A stretch of 64,000 nucleotides of DNA from assembly GCA_006535965.1 (NCBI GenBank), contig QEAR01000004.1:62001-126000 (forward strand), given 5' to 3'. This document shows positions 21,998 to 33,346 of the stretch, in pieces. The translations under genes and the position numbers were made by a program. Within the stretch, counting starts at the first letter, position 1. The number at the start of each line of letters is the position of its first letter. Source of the DNA: Spizellomyces sp. 'palustris' (Eukaryota; Chytridiomycota; Chytridiomycetes; Spizellomycetales; Spizellomycetaceae). The notes under the pieces were generated by a model that saw nothing but the letters and a program-made list of their open reading frames with translations, did no database searches and had not been told where the DNA came from.

Positions 21998-24231
21998 TTA
22001 AGCTATGATATTCCCTTGTTGGTCCACCTTTTTGAATTTTGCGGGGCGTTCTCCAACGCCACCATACTGGTCATATACGAGCCCACAGACGATGTTTGCC
22101 AACAGGTCCGCGTTTTCTTGCGTGTCAGCTTCCGCATAGACGCGAACAACATCCTCTGTACCCGACGGACTAATTTTCCGCAGTCAAAGAGCTGAAACAT
22201 GTCAACAATCAAAGCTCGTACGACAACTTACCGGACAAAGGACCGGCCATGTTTAAACTTTGCAACTTGCTGGTTGATCTTTTGCTGCAAGCCCTCTGGC
22301 TTGGCAAGCTCTGTGTCCGCTTTGATGGCTTCAAAGTTCAACCTATTTTGCACCTGTCGCACCCGTCAGTGCTGGCAGGAATGCACCATATCCGTTTGGT
22401 GGAGCGTACATACCTTGACCTTCTCCAATCTACTTGGTAAATCAGAGTACGTAGAATCCCAGTCCGCCAATGACCGCCCCTGAGAGGTCAGAATCGCCTC
22501 CACCATCAAAAGATCAGATAGTGCGTCGCCGACAGTTTGGTTGATCAGATCCGTCAAAGCCCTCAAAATCTCAAGCGCTTCCGTTTCTTCCGCCGTTTTT
22601 CTGTCATGACAGTTGATGGTTCGTTAACAAGCTCATCGGAAAGAACCCCTACGGAAATTAACTCACCCAGTGATGGAGTGGAACGCCTTGATTGCTTGCT
22701 GGCTAAACAAGACCGTTCCATGCCCATTGGCTTCAAAATATGCCCCAACATCGAACTCCTCTGCGGCGTGATGGAGATGCTTCACACCCGTTGGCGTAAA
22801 GACAACAGGTACTTTCTAGTGGCCATAGTTAAGTGCCATGAACTTTGCAAAAGACATGCGTAGCATCACCCACCAACGTATCCTTGACATATGCAGTCGC
22901 ACTACCATTTGCATACGCGGTTTGTACCAAACCTACGTTGATGTTTGGTACCTTTGCCTTTCGCACGAGCCCCATGATGAATTCGGCCGCCAAAGTCGCA
23001 ATTTTGTCTCCATCCAATAATTTGAACCTTCCGGCTAATACTCAATTGATATCGGTAGGTAGAGATTTTGTACACGGCTTGGTTCTTACCATTGTCCGCG
23101 TACCAAAACACTATACGATCAGCGTCACCATCCAGCGACGCACATCGCATGCCGGGCTTCAGATCGAAACCTTCCGGCTTCTTTTGGTTGACTTTCACAA
23201 AGTCAGCACCACTCTGATGTAGTAAAGTTACTAACACATGTGAGTTATCGGCATACAAACGTCCCTCCCTACCTGGTGGTTAAGCTTCGTTGGCGTAGCC
23301 GTGTCATCATTCACCACTCGAACGGACAACAGGTCCTCGGTCAGCACTTTCGCCAGCTTATGAAGAGCCGGTGCACCGATGCCATTCGCGGCATCTACGT
23401 AAATCGTCGACACCTTGGGCTTGCCGGACTGACTTGAGAAAATCAGCATCTGCTAATGCCTGGGCTCGGTGACTCTGCAAGTGTCCTACCACTATCCGCT
23501 TAAATGCTTCTGCCAGTTTTCGATAGTAGCCCTGCTCACTGGGCTCTCCATAGGCGTCTGGCGTGCCTTGGGTATTCAGGCAGCGTGTCAGATAGTGCAG
23601 CTGGGGAGTAGTCGTCAACCCATAGTCGGTGATTTTTCCTCCCAGTGCCTGCACACCGTCCGTTAAAGCAGCAACCAACGCCTCACCGCTCGGCCTATCC
23701 AAATTCAACTCAATTAGGGCTTCGACAGCGCCCAGATGCGCTCCGGTGACAGCAATCGTTACCTGGTGTCTCTTCCGACAATGACAACAGCCTTGTTCGA
23801 AAGGTCAATTTGTTCCTTTTCCACAACATTATGCAGTGCTGCAATCAAAGCATCGTCCGAGGAGGCGTTGGCCAACTCCGTTGCGTACTGTTCCCAAGAT
23901 TGAGCTAGCATTTCTCCCATGGGTTCAACGAGCTTGACACCATTGTCTTGAGCAGGGTTGTGGGATGCGGTTATCATCACTCCAATGACCTTGCCGGCAT
24001 GCTTCTTTGACCGAAGCACCGCAAGTAGTCCGACCCGAAAAATAACTGAGTCTAGAACGTCGGCTCTACAGAAGAGTGTGAAAGGTCAAACTAATGTCCA
24101 GTTGGAGGCGGTGAAAAGAGGACGAGAGTTGTTTACTTTGTGCGGAAGCCAGCAGTACCGTACGTGTACGTAACGTTCAGTTTTGGGTGCTTCGCTGAGA
24201 GCTCGGTGATCTTGCTGCGGTCCATTGTCAT
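21998..24231 (-). CDS. PCM1: Phosphoacetylglucosamine mutase (PAGM)
   Basis: Converts GlcNAc-6-P to GlcNAc-1-P for UDP-GlcNAc, hence chitin, N-glycans and GPI anchors; cytosolic. Start ATG at 24229-24231, giving [19 protein letters not shown], then [11 protein letters not shown]. The phosphoserine loop is [19 protein letters not shown], the Mg-binding loop is [12 protein letters not shown], and the phosphate-binding C-terminal loop is [19 protein letters not shown]. At least seven short introns are needed to keep frame. The last exon ends GNIIA then TAA at 21998. All hallmark residues of the AGM1/PCM1 family are present. Confidence 0.93.
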
Positions 24232-25856
24232 GTTGATGCCTGTCCTGATGGGTTTTGCGAATCTGTGAAGACCGCGTTCTCAGCCAGCAATGTTCCTCTA
24301 AATCAAGAGTACAGCCACCGTCCAAATCGATGTTTGTCTACTGGTTTGTAGATCACAGAAGCAACTTTGTTCCAACTTACAACACCGTCAATGTTATATC
24401 CCGTGGGATGGCATTCTAACATTAACAAACGGTGTGGTGGAAAGTACTCAATGTTCAAGGGGACATTCAGTAAAATATTCCGTTTTTTCAATCGACTGCT
24501 GTGTTGCTTCAAAGGGTGTGATCTGATCATTTTGCTCCATCATAGTCAGATTGAAGGATATTTCATCCATAGGACCTTTCCATTCGATTAGAAGTTTTCT
24601 GGCGAGACAGGACATGGCTCTCCGGATGATCCCCTTCTTAGCGGATATATTATTGGACTGCAGTACGAAGAACAGCAATAAATTACTCCGCGCGGATTCA
24701 TATCCAGTAAACATGTTCTCCATGTGTCTGAATATAGAAGCGCACAGTTCTTTATGGATAATCGCAATTCTCCATGGATGGAGCACTCTCCGTATAGCGT
24801 GTCGATCTGGCATTGGAATTGTTTTGTTATGCATCCATATGAATGTGAGGATTTTCTTGCTGAAAGTATACCGCGACTATGATAAAAAGGTAGCATATAC
24901 TTCATTGAGTGCTTCACAGCCTTTCAATTTTCAGCCTACACTTCCTTCACTTGACCAACAAGCATCTCCGGAACATAAAGCAGCTCCTGCCGCATCTAAT
25001 TCCAAATGTTCTGAGGATGCATGCTTGTATAGGTGCTTGTTTCGACATTGCCAAATTCGTCATTGCTGACTCTCTTAAAATAAAAAGGGTCACCAAACCA
25101 ATCTCCAACAGGTCTTTTTTGACCAATTCAATAGTTGAGTTTGAATGTGCCCTTAGCAAAGGCATCATACGCCCTTCTATTGTGCTCTGAAAGCGCTGAT
25201 TCATCAATGTTCCGGTCGAGTGTTATTGGAAACAATTTCCAGCCGTTGTGCATGTGATGCGAATGTCAGCGTCAGTGATAAATTCAGTCAACAGCTAAAG
25301 CTAAAAACAGATCGCCAAAAACGCTCTCCAAAATCCTCTCCAAAATCCTCTGTATGTTTCCAGTATTTTGAAATTTCGGAGCTGTTTCGTATGATTCGGT
25401 GTTTTTGTTGTTCTAGAGAGGCCGAAAAGCTGACGATTACCAGGGTCCTCTTGAGGTATTGGTTCGAGCACCTTTCATATCAACATTCCGGTTGCAATCT
25501 CGCCTATACAAAAGAAGTTGCATGTGAATTCAAAGGGCGACCCTGGCTTTATGCACCAGGTATTATGTTATTCTGTAGCTATTATCGGAGACAGCTGACG
25601 ACAATAGGTGACATCCCCATGGGGGACGTTTGTATGCTTGGGAACCGTTCATATCCAGCAAGTTCTAAGAATAGTCATAATGCCTACCGTATCCCTTTGG
25701 CTCCGAATGGGAGAAAGCACATGTCTCTCAGCAATAACACAAACTCGGGAAGAAGCCTCTACCATTGGTGTAAATATTGGGTTACGCAAATTAAATATCA
25801 GTAACCAAGCTTAGCACCAGAAACCGGGTTTTCTTACCCAATGTGACCTGGAAAAA
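24232..25856. other. No defensible gene; scattered open frames
   Basis: Several frames exceed 100 codons: minus 24448-24834 (128 aa, ATG start, no motif) and plus 25220-25804 (194 aa, non-ATG start, Cys/Ser-rich). On the minus strand near 25130-25210 and 24960-25060, short pieces such as NIDESALSEHNRRAYDAFAKG look protein-like but do not chain into one reading. I recognise no family. It may be a decayed gene upstream of PAGM. Confidence 0.3.
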
Positions 25857-25895
25857 CAATATTTAGGTGACATTCATACGCCTTTTAGGTAACGT
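25857..25895 (+). repeat. 39-bp direct repeat, copy 1
   Basis: Starts CAATATTTAGGTGACATTC and ends AACGT. It matches 26084-26122 with about four substitutions and no gap. Confidence 0.7.
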
Positions 25896-26083
25896 TAAAT
25901 GGGATTACTTTTCATCCAAAGATTTACTCTTACCTTGCTATTATTCCCGTGGTGTACAATCTTAACTTGACATGCCAAGGAACCTTCCACCATTGGTTCA
26001 AGCAGTGCTCCGCAAACCACGCACAAGGGTGCTCGTACCTCCAGAATAAAGAAAACAAAGACCAGGAATTGACGTGAAGTCGT

Positions 26084-26122
26084 CAATATTTAGGTGACAT
26101 TCGGACGCCTTCTAGGGAACGT
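26084..26122 (+). repeat. 39-bp direct repeat, copy 2
   Basis: Second copy of the 25857-25895 element, 227 bp downstream and 217 bp before the start of the 7-TM gene. The position suggests a duplicated promoter element or the scar of a small insertion. Confidence 0.7.
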
Positions 26123-26338
26123 CCATGCGCCATTTATGTTCAGGGAAAGGATAACGGGGCTTCCATATTCGTAAAAAGATATGAGCTATCATATGCGAGG
26201 GTTTTATAAAGGCCATGAGTTGGCCCGTTTCCGCTCAAAGTAGAACGAAACCGAGCGGCACAAAATAACTATAGTTTGCAAGGTTTTTTTACGCTACAAT
26301 ATCGTTGCTGCACCTACGTAACCCTTTCGACATATACC

Positions 26339-27220
26339 ATGGACCCACTCCAGCTTTCCGCTATAGGTTCCGGAGGCGCCCTTGCTGGTGTGACTGTGCT
26401 GCTATCGTTTTGGGAGAATATTGTTAAGACGAGGAACGTGCATATGAAAACATCAATTCTGGTGGCCATCATTTCCTATATCGTTTCAATGTCCTTCGTT
26501 AGTAGCTCCTGGAGCTATTTGGGGCTAGGAGATCCGGATGGATTTGCCACCAGGATTATATGTGCTACTGCATTTTACGACTTCTTCTTTGCCTGCCTGA
26601 CATATCATTCGGCGTACCGGACGTTTCTCATATGCAAGCCGTTCTACCCGAGAGTCTGGCTACTGGCCGCGTGCGTAACGCTCACCCAGATAGTGATTCA
26701 CGGCACCGCAAGCTACTTCTGGGCTACCAATATGAAAGCTAACTACGGAACGATCCCGTCACCCATCAGCACCACAATGGAGACGGTGGTATTGGTGTAC
26801 TACAGCACAGTCGAGTCAGTTCTGTTCCTCATTACTCAGTACAAGATCGTCGAATCTACCACTGCCACGAAGACAAATGTGAGCACGGTGACCAAGTTGA
26901 CGACGTACTTGAATGGATTTGCGCGATCAATCGCCTACACGGCCAACATATGCATTGGATTCATTGCTCTCGGAGAAGTGATACCCGTAACTCACAACTG
27001 GAACTTCCCCATGTACGGTCCCGCGTTCCTCATCATCATAATTCTTACCGACGTGGGGCGCTTCCAGGACTGCATGACGAAGCTACACAATGTGGATACC
27101 ACGAGCGGCAGAAAGGGCCAGGGCCATTCGTCTCAAGGCGGCCCAGCGCGTACGATCCAACTTTCCGATGCAAAGTCGGGGGTGGACGGTGATTACCATG
27201 ACGTTAACCGCCATTGCTGA
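26339..27220 (+). CDS. Orphan seven-transmembrane protein
   Basis: Intronless, 293 aa, ATG at 26339. Seven hydrophobic spans are visible, roughly residues 8-26, 40-60, 75-95, 108-128, 145-165, 198-220 and 232-250. They are separated by short loops, with a mostly polar, Gly/Ser-rich C-terminal tail (about 265-293). The overall layout (extracellular N-terminus, cytoplasmic tail) is GPCR-like. I see no DRY, NPxxY or rhodopsin retinal-lysine motif, so the family is unknown. It may be a lineage-specific zoosporic-fungus family. Two 39-bp direct repeats sit in its upstream region. Confidence 0.75.
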   Translation: MDPLQLSAIGSGGALAGVTVLLSFWENIVKTRNVHMKTSILVAIISYIVSMSFVSSSWSYLGLGDPDGFATRIICATAFYDFFFACLTYHSAYRTFLICKPFYPRVWLLAACVTLTQIVIHGTASYFWATNMKANYGTIPSPISTTMETVVLVYYSTVESVLFLITQYKIVESTTATKTNVSTVTKLTTYLNGFARSIAYTANICIGFIALGEVIPVTHNWNFPMYGPAFLIIIILTDVGRFQDCMTKLHNVDTTSGRKGQGHSSQGGPARTIQLSDAKSGVDGDYHDVNRHC

Positions 27221-27803
27221 ACGACATAAAGCGAAGCTGTTCTACACAATCGAGTTCAAAGAGTACTGGTCTAAGTAGTACGATACGTGACATGTCTTAG
27301 AGTTAGCGAGAGGACGGAGGACTACTGCTTTGAAGTAAGGCAGGGATATCCATGATCGATAAGCAGGGTATCCTGGCATATCAAGGAAAGATTCGCTTGC
27401 TATTCAACATCTGACAATCATCTGTTTTCAACGTGTCAAAATATATGAGCCATCGCACCCGATACCCGTGTGAATGAAAAGCACAATCTGCATCGTCATT
27501 GTAATAAACAGTCCATATTTTGATAATATCAGAAGTTTTGCTGCTAACAACTCTCAATGGTATATCTGGATTAGCTGAGGTCATGGGATGCGTAAGACCT
27601 CGAAGCAAGAAACCTGACTCTCATCCAGTCCATCACGTGCTCCCAGCAGTGGCACAGTTTTGAAGGGAATCCAGACGCGATGAGACCCCCAGATGAACCC
27701 GCAAGAAGCACGCGTGGCCCCTAGCGAACTCACAACTCTATCTTTAGCATCAACCCACCATGTCTGGACTTGAAGCCCCTTTGTCCGTATTTCGAGGACC
27801 ACA
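27221..27803. other. Intergenic, 583 bp
   Basis: Holds the promoter of the kinase gene. Only motif-free shadow frames; nothing else seen. Confidence 0.4.
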
Positions 27804-29673
27804 ATGTCCTTTGACAAGCTCCGTGGACGGCTGAAGGACTTGGACCTTAAAGAAAAGGTAACATTACTCCCCAAAGTCCCTTGGCGACAAATATCTGGTC
27901 AGGATTCACTCCCCGCGAACTGAAATCCTTCTTGTATATCTCTCCCAAACCATATTCATGTATTACCTCAATGTGCACAGTTTGACGAATTTTACGGTGG
28001 TGTTAAAGATGTTGGAGGAAAGGTCTCGAAAAAAGCGGGTGGAACGATATCCAAGGCTGGAAAAACTCTATCAAGAGCAGCGAGCGGGACGCTGTACAAA
28101 ACCAGCACGGTAGGAAAGACTTTTGCTGCCAAGTCCCAGAACGATGGTCTCGCGGACCTCAAGGATATGGAAGGTTCTCCGAGACAAGCGCGCAACAAAT
28201 CGCTGCCTTCTTTGACTCTCTTAGCGACGCTCAGTGACAAAGACCTTAAGCGACAAGTAAAAAGCCGCAGCGCCGAGATACTGGGTCAGGGAGGCTTCTC
28301 ACGAGTTGTCAAAGCACAAATGGGAGATGGATCTGTAGTTGCTGTTAAAGTCCACGAAAAGAGAAAGAACGAGTCAAAGTACCAGTTCAAAGCGCGAGTT
28401 GAAAGGGAAATATCGACAATGACCAAGGTGTCAGATCACATCAATGTGGTAAAGGTAAGAGGACACTAAATGCAACTGTTATACAATTAGGATGATTGAC
28501 TTCACATGACTATATACTACTAGGCTCTTGAGACAATTGATGGTAACAAGCGAATATACGCGGTAATGGAGTTTGCTACGGGGGGAAGTTTAGAAGACAT
28601 CATGATTTCTTCCGTCGGTACGTGTCATTTGAGAACGGTCGCATCCGGTCTGTCTTGACGATTTCTCTCTGAAGGTGCAATGCCGCTCGCAGAACTTCAA
28701 TGCAACTTTAAGAAACTCCTTCGCGTAATTTCGTACTTACATTCTCACCACATTGTTCATCGCGATGTAAAACCTGGTAATGTGCAGTGGTTGCAGGCGC
28801 CTTGGGTGGTCTGTCTACTAACCTACTCATCCGTGGCTGTGCACATCGTTAGGCAACGTCCTGTTCACATCTGACGGAACGCTAAAGCTCTCCGACTTTG
28901 GATCCGCGGCCGACACTCAAAATGTTATACACATGCTGACATCATTCGGAGTAACTGACTTGTGGTCCGCTCCAGAAGCCACTTCGTCCAGTACATCACC
29001 GATATCTCCGAATCCTTCCAGTCCGGAAAAGCTCGACGTGTATTCTTGTGGTGTCCTATTTCTTTTGATGTTCTGGGGATATGAGAAAATGGATGGGTGG
29101 CTTGCAGAGGGTGCCCATCCAGTTAAAACCGAAGAAGGATTTCCACCAAATCACCCTGCCATCGTAGGGCTGCCAGATCACATGAAAGGGATAATACAAA
29201 AATTATTGGAACGAGATCCGGGGAAAAGATGCTCGCTGGCGGAGGTGGAAGAGGATGCGTGGTTCAAGGAAATTAGAGTATGTGGACGAGGTGGAGATCC
29301 GGGTGTGGCACATCATCACACAGTGCGATGCAAGTCCGAAACTGGAGGAAGTACGCTTGCTGATAAACCACCACCTACTCCTGTACGGAAGCGCCCGCTT
29401 CTGCAAGAACTCTGGCCGCTGGAAGGAAATAATTTGGATCTTAAGGATTCAGAAGGGGATCAATTATCTGGAAGCCCATTACCTACCCCACTGGAAGGAA
29501 CGGAAGTTGCGCTCAGTCCGCCATCGCCGATAGAGGAGACGCCGGGTCAGAAGACACTGATGATGGCAGAAAGGATGCAGGTTGAGGAGAGAACACATTC
29601 CCCAGAAGGGAATCAGGTGGACCAAGATATGCGGGCTGCAGTGGGATTCAATGGGGAAGGGCCAATTCTGTAA
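27804..29673 (+). CDS. Serine/threonine protein kinase
   Basis: Five or so exons: 27804-27857, 27981-28454, about 28525-28619, about 28676-28778 and about 28853-29673. The N-terminus has an amphipathic Lys/Gly-rich helix (SKKAGGTISKAGKTLSRA) that could bind membranes. The kinase domain runs from LGQGGFSRVVKA (Gly loop) through VAVKVHEK (Lys), MEFATGGSLED (hinge), HIVHRDVKPGN (catalytic loop) and LSDFGSAAD (DFG), then WSAPEA and LDVYSCGVLF. A 130-residue acidic/Pro tail follows. Hinge and catalytic-loop wording recall the fungal HAL4/HAL5/NPR1 group, but I am not sure of the subfamily. All catalytic residues are present. Confidence 0.88.
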
Positions 29674-29825
29674 ATGAGTAACATGACATTTCATTGATAT
29701 ATGTTTGGTGGATTCTACAAGATGACAGCCCTCCATATCACAATACTTCGTTGAAGAAGACAAAAAAGAGTTCGGACCGCTATGAGACAAGTATATATTT
29801 TAGACATGACCTACAATATTAACAA

Positions 29826-29907
29826 GCACGCTTGTCCGAGCGGTCTAAGGAGCTGGTCTCAAGTTCCAGTCTCGAAAGAGGCGTGAGTTCGAATCTCACA
29901 GCGTGCA
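29826..29907 (+). tRNA. tRNA-Leu (anticodon CAA)
   Basis: Acceptor stem GCACGCT pairs with AGCGTGC at the end, discriminator A at 29907. The D stem is TCC/GGA, the anticodon stem CTGG/CCAG with CAA at 29860-29862 in a 7-nt loop, the long class-II variable arm is CTC-GAAA-GAG, and the T arm is GTGAG-TTCGAAT-CTCAC. The long variable arm confirms the leucine type. There is no intron. It decodes UUG. It lies 150 bp after the kinase stop on the same strand. Confidence 0.95.
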
Positions 29908-30057
29908 CGCATATTGGCGCGCATAATATTTTTGTTTTTCTTTCTGGAAAAGAGAATTGTGTTTTTGTTGATCTTTGGTTCTCTTTCCCCGAGCGCCACT
30001 AGTAAATCTGTTTACGCCTGAGTTCTGCATAGCGTAGGGTACATTGTTCCGTTACAG

Positions 30058-30311
30058 ATGTGGAGGGACGAATCTTGGAAGGTTTTATCGTCTGTACAAA
30101 TTGCGGACTCGTTAAAGAGGCCTTTATCGATTCCTCCGCGGAATGGAGATGTTTTAACAATGCTAGTGGAGGGAAAGATACCACTATGGACGTGAGTTTT
30201 AGTGCATCAGAAAGTTATTGTTGTCCCCACAGAGTAACCTTGATTTTGTTCATTCTTGCAGACCGTAAAGCGTTTACGCCAGCCCTGTCACTGAAAAGAA
30301 TACATTCATAA
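30058..30311 (+). pseudogene. TFIIB-type zinc-ribbon fragment
   Basis: One exon-like stretch (30058-30191, after a TTACAG acceptor and before a GTGAGT donor) reads EGRILEGFIVCTNCGLVKEA then FIDSSAEWRCFNN. This is the second half of a TFIIB/SUA7 zinc ribbon, with CxxCGLV and the EWR-F block. The first CxxC pair, the B-reader and both cyclin folds are absent. The next possible exon stops within a dozen codons, and the tRNA gene sits where upstream exons would be. It is either a gene fragment or a tiny orphan ribbon protein. Confidence 0.45.
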
Positions 30312-30799
30312 TCCATTCAATAGATGAGGGAAGGGCCCCAGCTCCTGCAGCAATAAAAGATTTACGAATGGGGCAACAAACCTAACGAAGTGCAACTTGC
30401 ACGGACACTGCGTATCACCTAATTCGCCTGCTTCACCATTCCCCTACTCGTCGGTTCATAGCGCAGACAGTGCATATGCATATCAACCTTGATGGGATGT
30501 GGATGGACATTGTACATAGCGAAAATACCATCCTGCCAAGGGACAAACAACAGCTCCCTTCCATGATTTATCGCCTTCAACTCGACTGTTCAAAATAAGT
30601 GCACCAGAGCAATATATGTGCGATTTGTGTAATTATGCATCGGAAGAAACAGGAAGAGGTATATCGAGATTCAAGAGTGTGACCTAAGCCCACTTTCCAA
30701 ATAATGGCTCTGTCTTGAATTTTGTCTTGTCCAATTGGAGGCTGTGGATGAGAAAGGCATTAGGGCCGTCACAAAAAAGATTGGATCAAGTGCTGATAG
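30312..30799. other. Intergenic, about 490 bp
   Basis: Nothing recognised; carries the 3' flank of the convergent KSP-repeat gene. Confidence 0.4.
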
Positions 30800-32678
30800 T
30801 TACTCTTGAAAGACTTTGTCGTCTTGTAGCTTCACTACATCCTTGTGTTCCTCCTCTTCCATTTCTTCAAGCTCTGCAAGATGTACCATGAGACCACATT
30901 GTACTTTTTAAACCGTTACACGGTAGTCCCACAAAAACAAACCTTTCCCAGCTTGACCAAGATCCTCGGATACATCTTCCGCGGCACCAATTAACAGAAC
31001 CTCAATATGATCGAAATCGAGAAGTGCGGGCGGATTGGCGGGTATGAATTTACGGCCCCGGAAGTGTTCGAGGAATTTGGGTGGTAATTTCGACTTTTGA
31101 CGCTCTCCGAGGCCGGCCCATGGTGGAGAGGGTGTTTCCGGATTCTGATCCGTTATATGTCAATCTCATATCATGGAAGTTCATAGTACATCTGATGGAG
31201 CTTTCTTTGCTTACTTTGACGGATAAGATGTAAGATCCCTCTTTTTCAATGTTGAATGTCTTTTGTACCTCGGCTGTCGTACGTTAGACAAGTCCAAGGT
31301 ACCAGAGTATTAGCCAAACCGTGACATTTGACTTACTTGGCTCCTCTGGCAGTGCTAATACATAGGCTAAATGGGTATGACCGTTATGATCTACGATCGA
31401 ATATACCCCTTCGCCTATTGACGAGATCCACAGCAAGAGTCAAGAGAAAGTCATTATACGGCATAGAGGATTTTGAATCTGGACGCCCATTTCTGTCTTA
31501 CCACAAGGTCGCGCAGGCTCGAGATGCCGGGTACCTTGATCTACCTGTCAGCCTTTTCCCAGCTTCAGGGCAACGAGGGGGTAAACCCACTAACCTCTCG
31601 TCTTCGTTTCATAAGTCTCCCCCCGCAGATACTGTTCCAAATCTTTTACATCATCCACAACATGGTCAACAAATCCCCAATAGCGGGCCCGACTACCAAT
31701 CTCGGGCAGTTTTTTGCGGGTGACAATGATTTCCCGGATTCGATGGCCGTGGTAGACATGAGATTCCTTGTCATCTTCAGATTTAAAACGGTATACATCG
31801 GGTTTGAGGACAATGTAGAACCGTTGGACGTCGTCAATGCCTTTTGCTTCCGATTTTTCCACCTTGGGTCTGTAGAAAAAGAAGATGTGACCTTTCTCTA
31901 GGACGCCTGGAAGAATGTTTTGTAATGTTCGGAATGATTGGTATGTGGGCATCATGAGAGTTGGGACCAGATTTAGATTACCTTTACCAGGAGGTGGGGG
32001 CACCAAGTCTGCAATTGCGCTGCCGGTCTCGACGCTTTCCTTCTTGACCTGACTCTCTGGTGCCTCTTTTTGGGGGCTCTTGACGCTCTCCTTTGTTGGA
32101 CTCTTTGGCCCCTCTCTTTTGGGGCTCTTCAACTCCTCCTCCTTTGAGCTCTCTGGTACTTGCTTTTTGGGACTCTTAACGCTCTCCTTTGTTGGGCTCT
32201 TTGGCTCGCTTTTGGGGCTTTGCAAATCCTTCTTCTTTGGACTCTCCACTTTAACATCGCCCTTCCCCGTGCTGCTCTCCTGCCCTTCTTGTTTCGCGGC
32301 TCCATTTCCATTCTGTGTGTCTTTTTTGCCACTCTCTGCCGTGTCAGATTCCTCTTCTTTGGACTTTTTGGTTGTTCTCCCTTTGGAGCTCGTAGGACTT
32401 GTAGGGGCATTCCCATCATCACCTGCAATATGATCCTGCTTTTTCTTTCTTGTCTTCTTTGTCGGACTAGTTGGACTCGCCTCCTCCTCGTCTGCCTTCT
32501 TCTTACGGGGGGCTTTAGCCTTTGTTTCAGTCATTGCAGCCAATTTCTCCTTTCCAGTTGCTGCTGCTACTCTCGTTGAACGACGGGTGCGTTTGGCATC
32601 TGTGCCTTCCGCAGGGTCATCCGGGGAAGTCGAGGTAGCAATTTCTGCGTCTGCAGTCTTACGTTTGGCGCTCGGCAT
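30800..32678 (-). CDS. KSP-repeat nuclear-type protein with a bacterial-like conserved domain
   Basis: First exon 32678 to about 31590, then exons near 31480-31330, 31240-31200, 31140-30945 and 30878-30800 (ends KVFQE, TAA). The N-terminal about 225 residues are Lys/Ser/Pro-rich with basic clusters (RKKKADEEE, KKTRKKKQ), resembling nuclear localisation signals, and an imperfect repeat around PKSPTKESVKSPKK. The conserved part begins GHIFFFYRPKVEKSEAKGID and continues with RYWGFVDHVVDDVKDLEQYL, YETKTRG, HTHLAYVLALPEEPS and FNIEKEGSYILSVKNP. I recall this block, without assigned function, mainly from bacteria and some fungi. SPKK-like repeats can bind DNA minor grooves. Function unknown; a chromatin role is only a guess. 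Confidence 0.8.
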
Positions 32679-33346
32679 TCTTTCTCAAAGTATGCGATCT
32701 AACACCACAAGTGTTGACCCAAAAAGGGCAAACTGGGGAATACGATACATTTTTATAGCAGACTGGATTGAGGGCTTTAGGTACTGAGCTTGGATCTTTG
32801 GCGGAACGCGCTACGTAATGAAGGCCAATGGACGTCACCAGTTGTCATACGCGGTCAATGCAAGAGGCCAAGAAGGGCGAAAGGGCCCCTGCGCCATATA
32901 CTATGCGAGATTTTTTTGATGCATTCATGGATCCAATGCTTTTCCTATCCCAACCCGACCGCAACGGAGTGCAATGACGAAGAAGAAGAAGAATTAGTTG
33001 CATTGTTTAGCGCTATGACCGAGACGTGGGCGACGTCGAAAGACCCAATAGGATGGGACAAATCCAACCATGAATGCCAACAGTACCGTTCGGTTCATCA
33101 CGGATATATAGCAAGCTATCAGGGCAGCAAACAGAATAACCCATTCTGGGGGAACAAATGTTCAAGAACATCTTAAGGGATTTTTGTCAAGGTCCTTCTT
33201 CGGTCATAAAAGCTCCATAGGATAGGCAATTCTTTCATACGAGGAGGAGGAATAAACACAAGATAATGAAAGAATTGCACCAAAGTTCACGGTAAGGTAA
33301 GGTGAAAGCATTTACAATGTATTAAATAAAAAGGTAAATCCCCTTT
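32679..33346. other. Intergenic between KSP-repeat gene and bS18m
   Basis: Contains the KSP-repeat gene promoter. A plus frame from the ATG at 32919 to 33176 (85 aa) has no motif and is probably chance. Confidence 0.4.

Noticed and set aside
25220-25804. 194-codon plus frame
   Set aside because: Non-ATG start, Cys/Ser/Arg-scattered composition and no domain; kept only as a note in the 24.2-25.9 kb entry.
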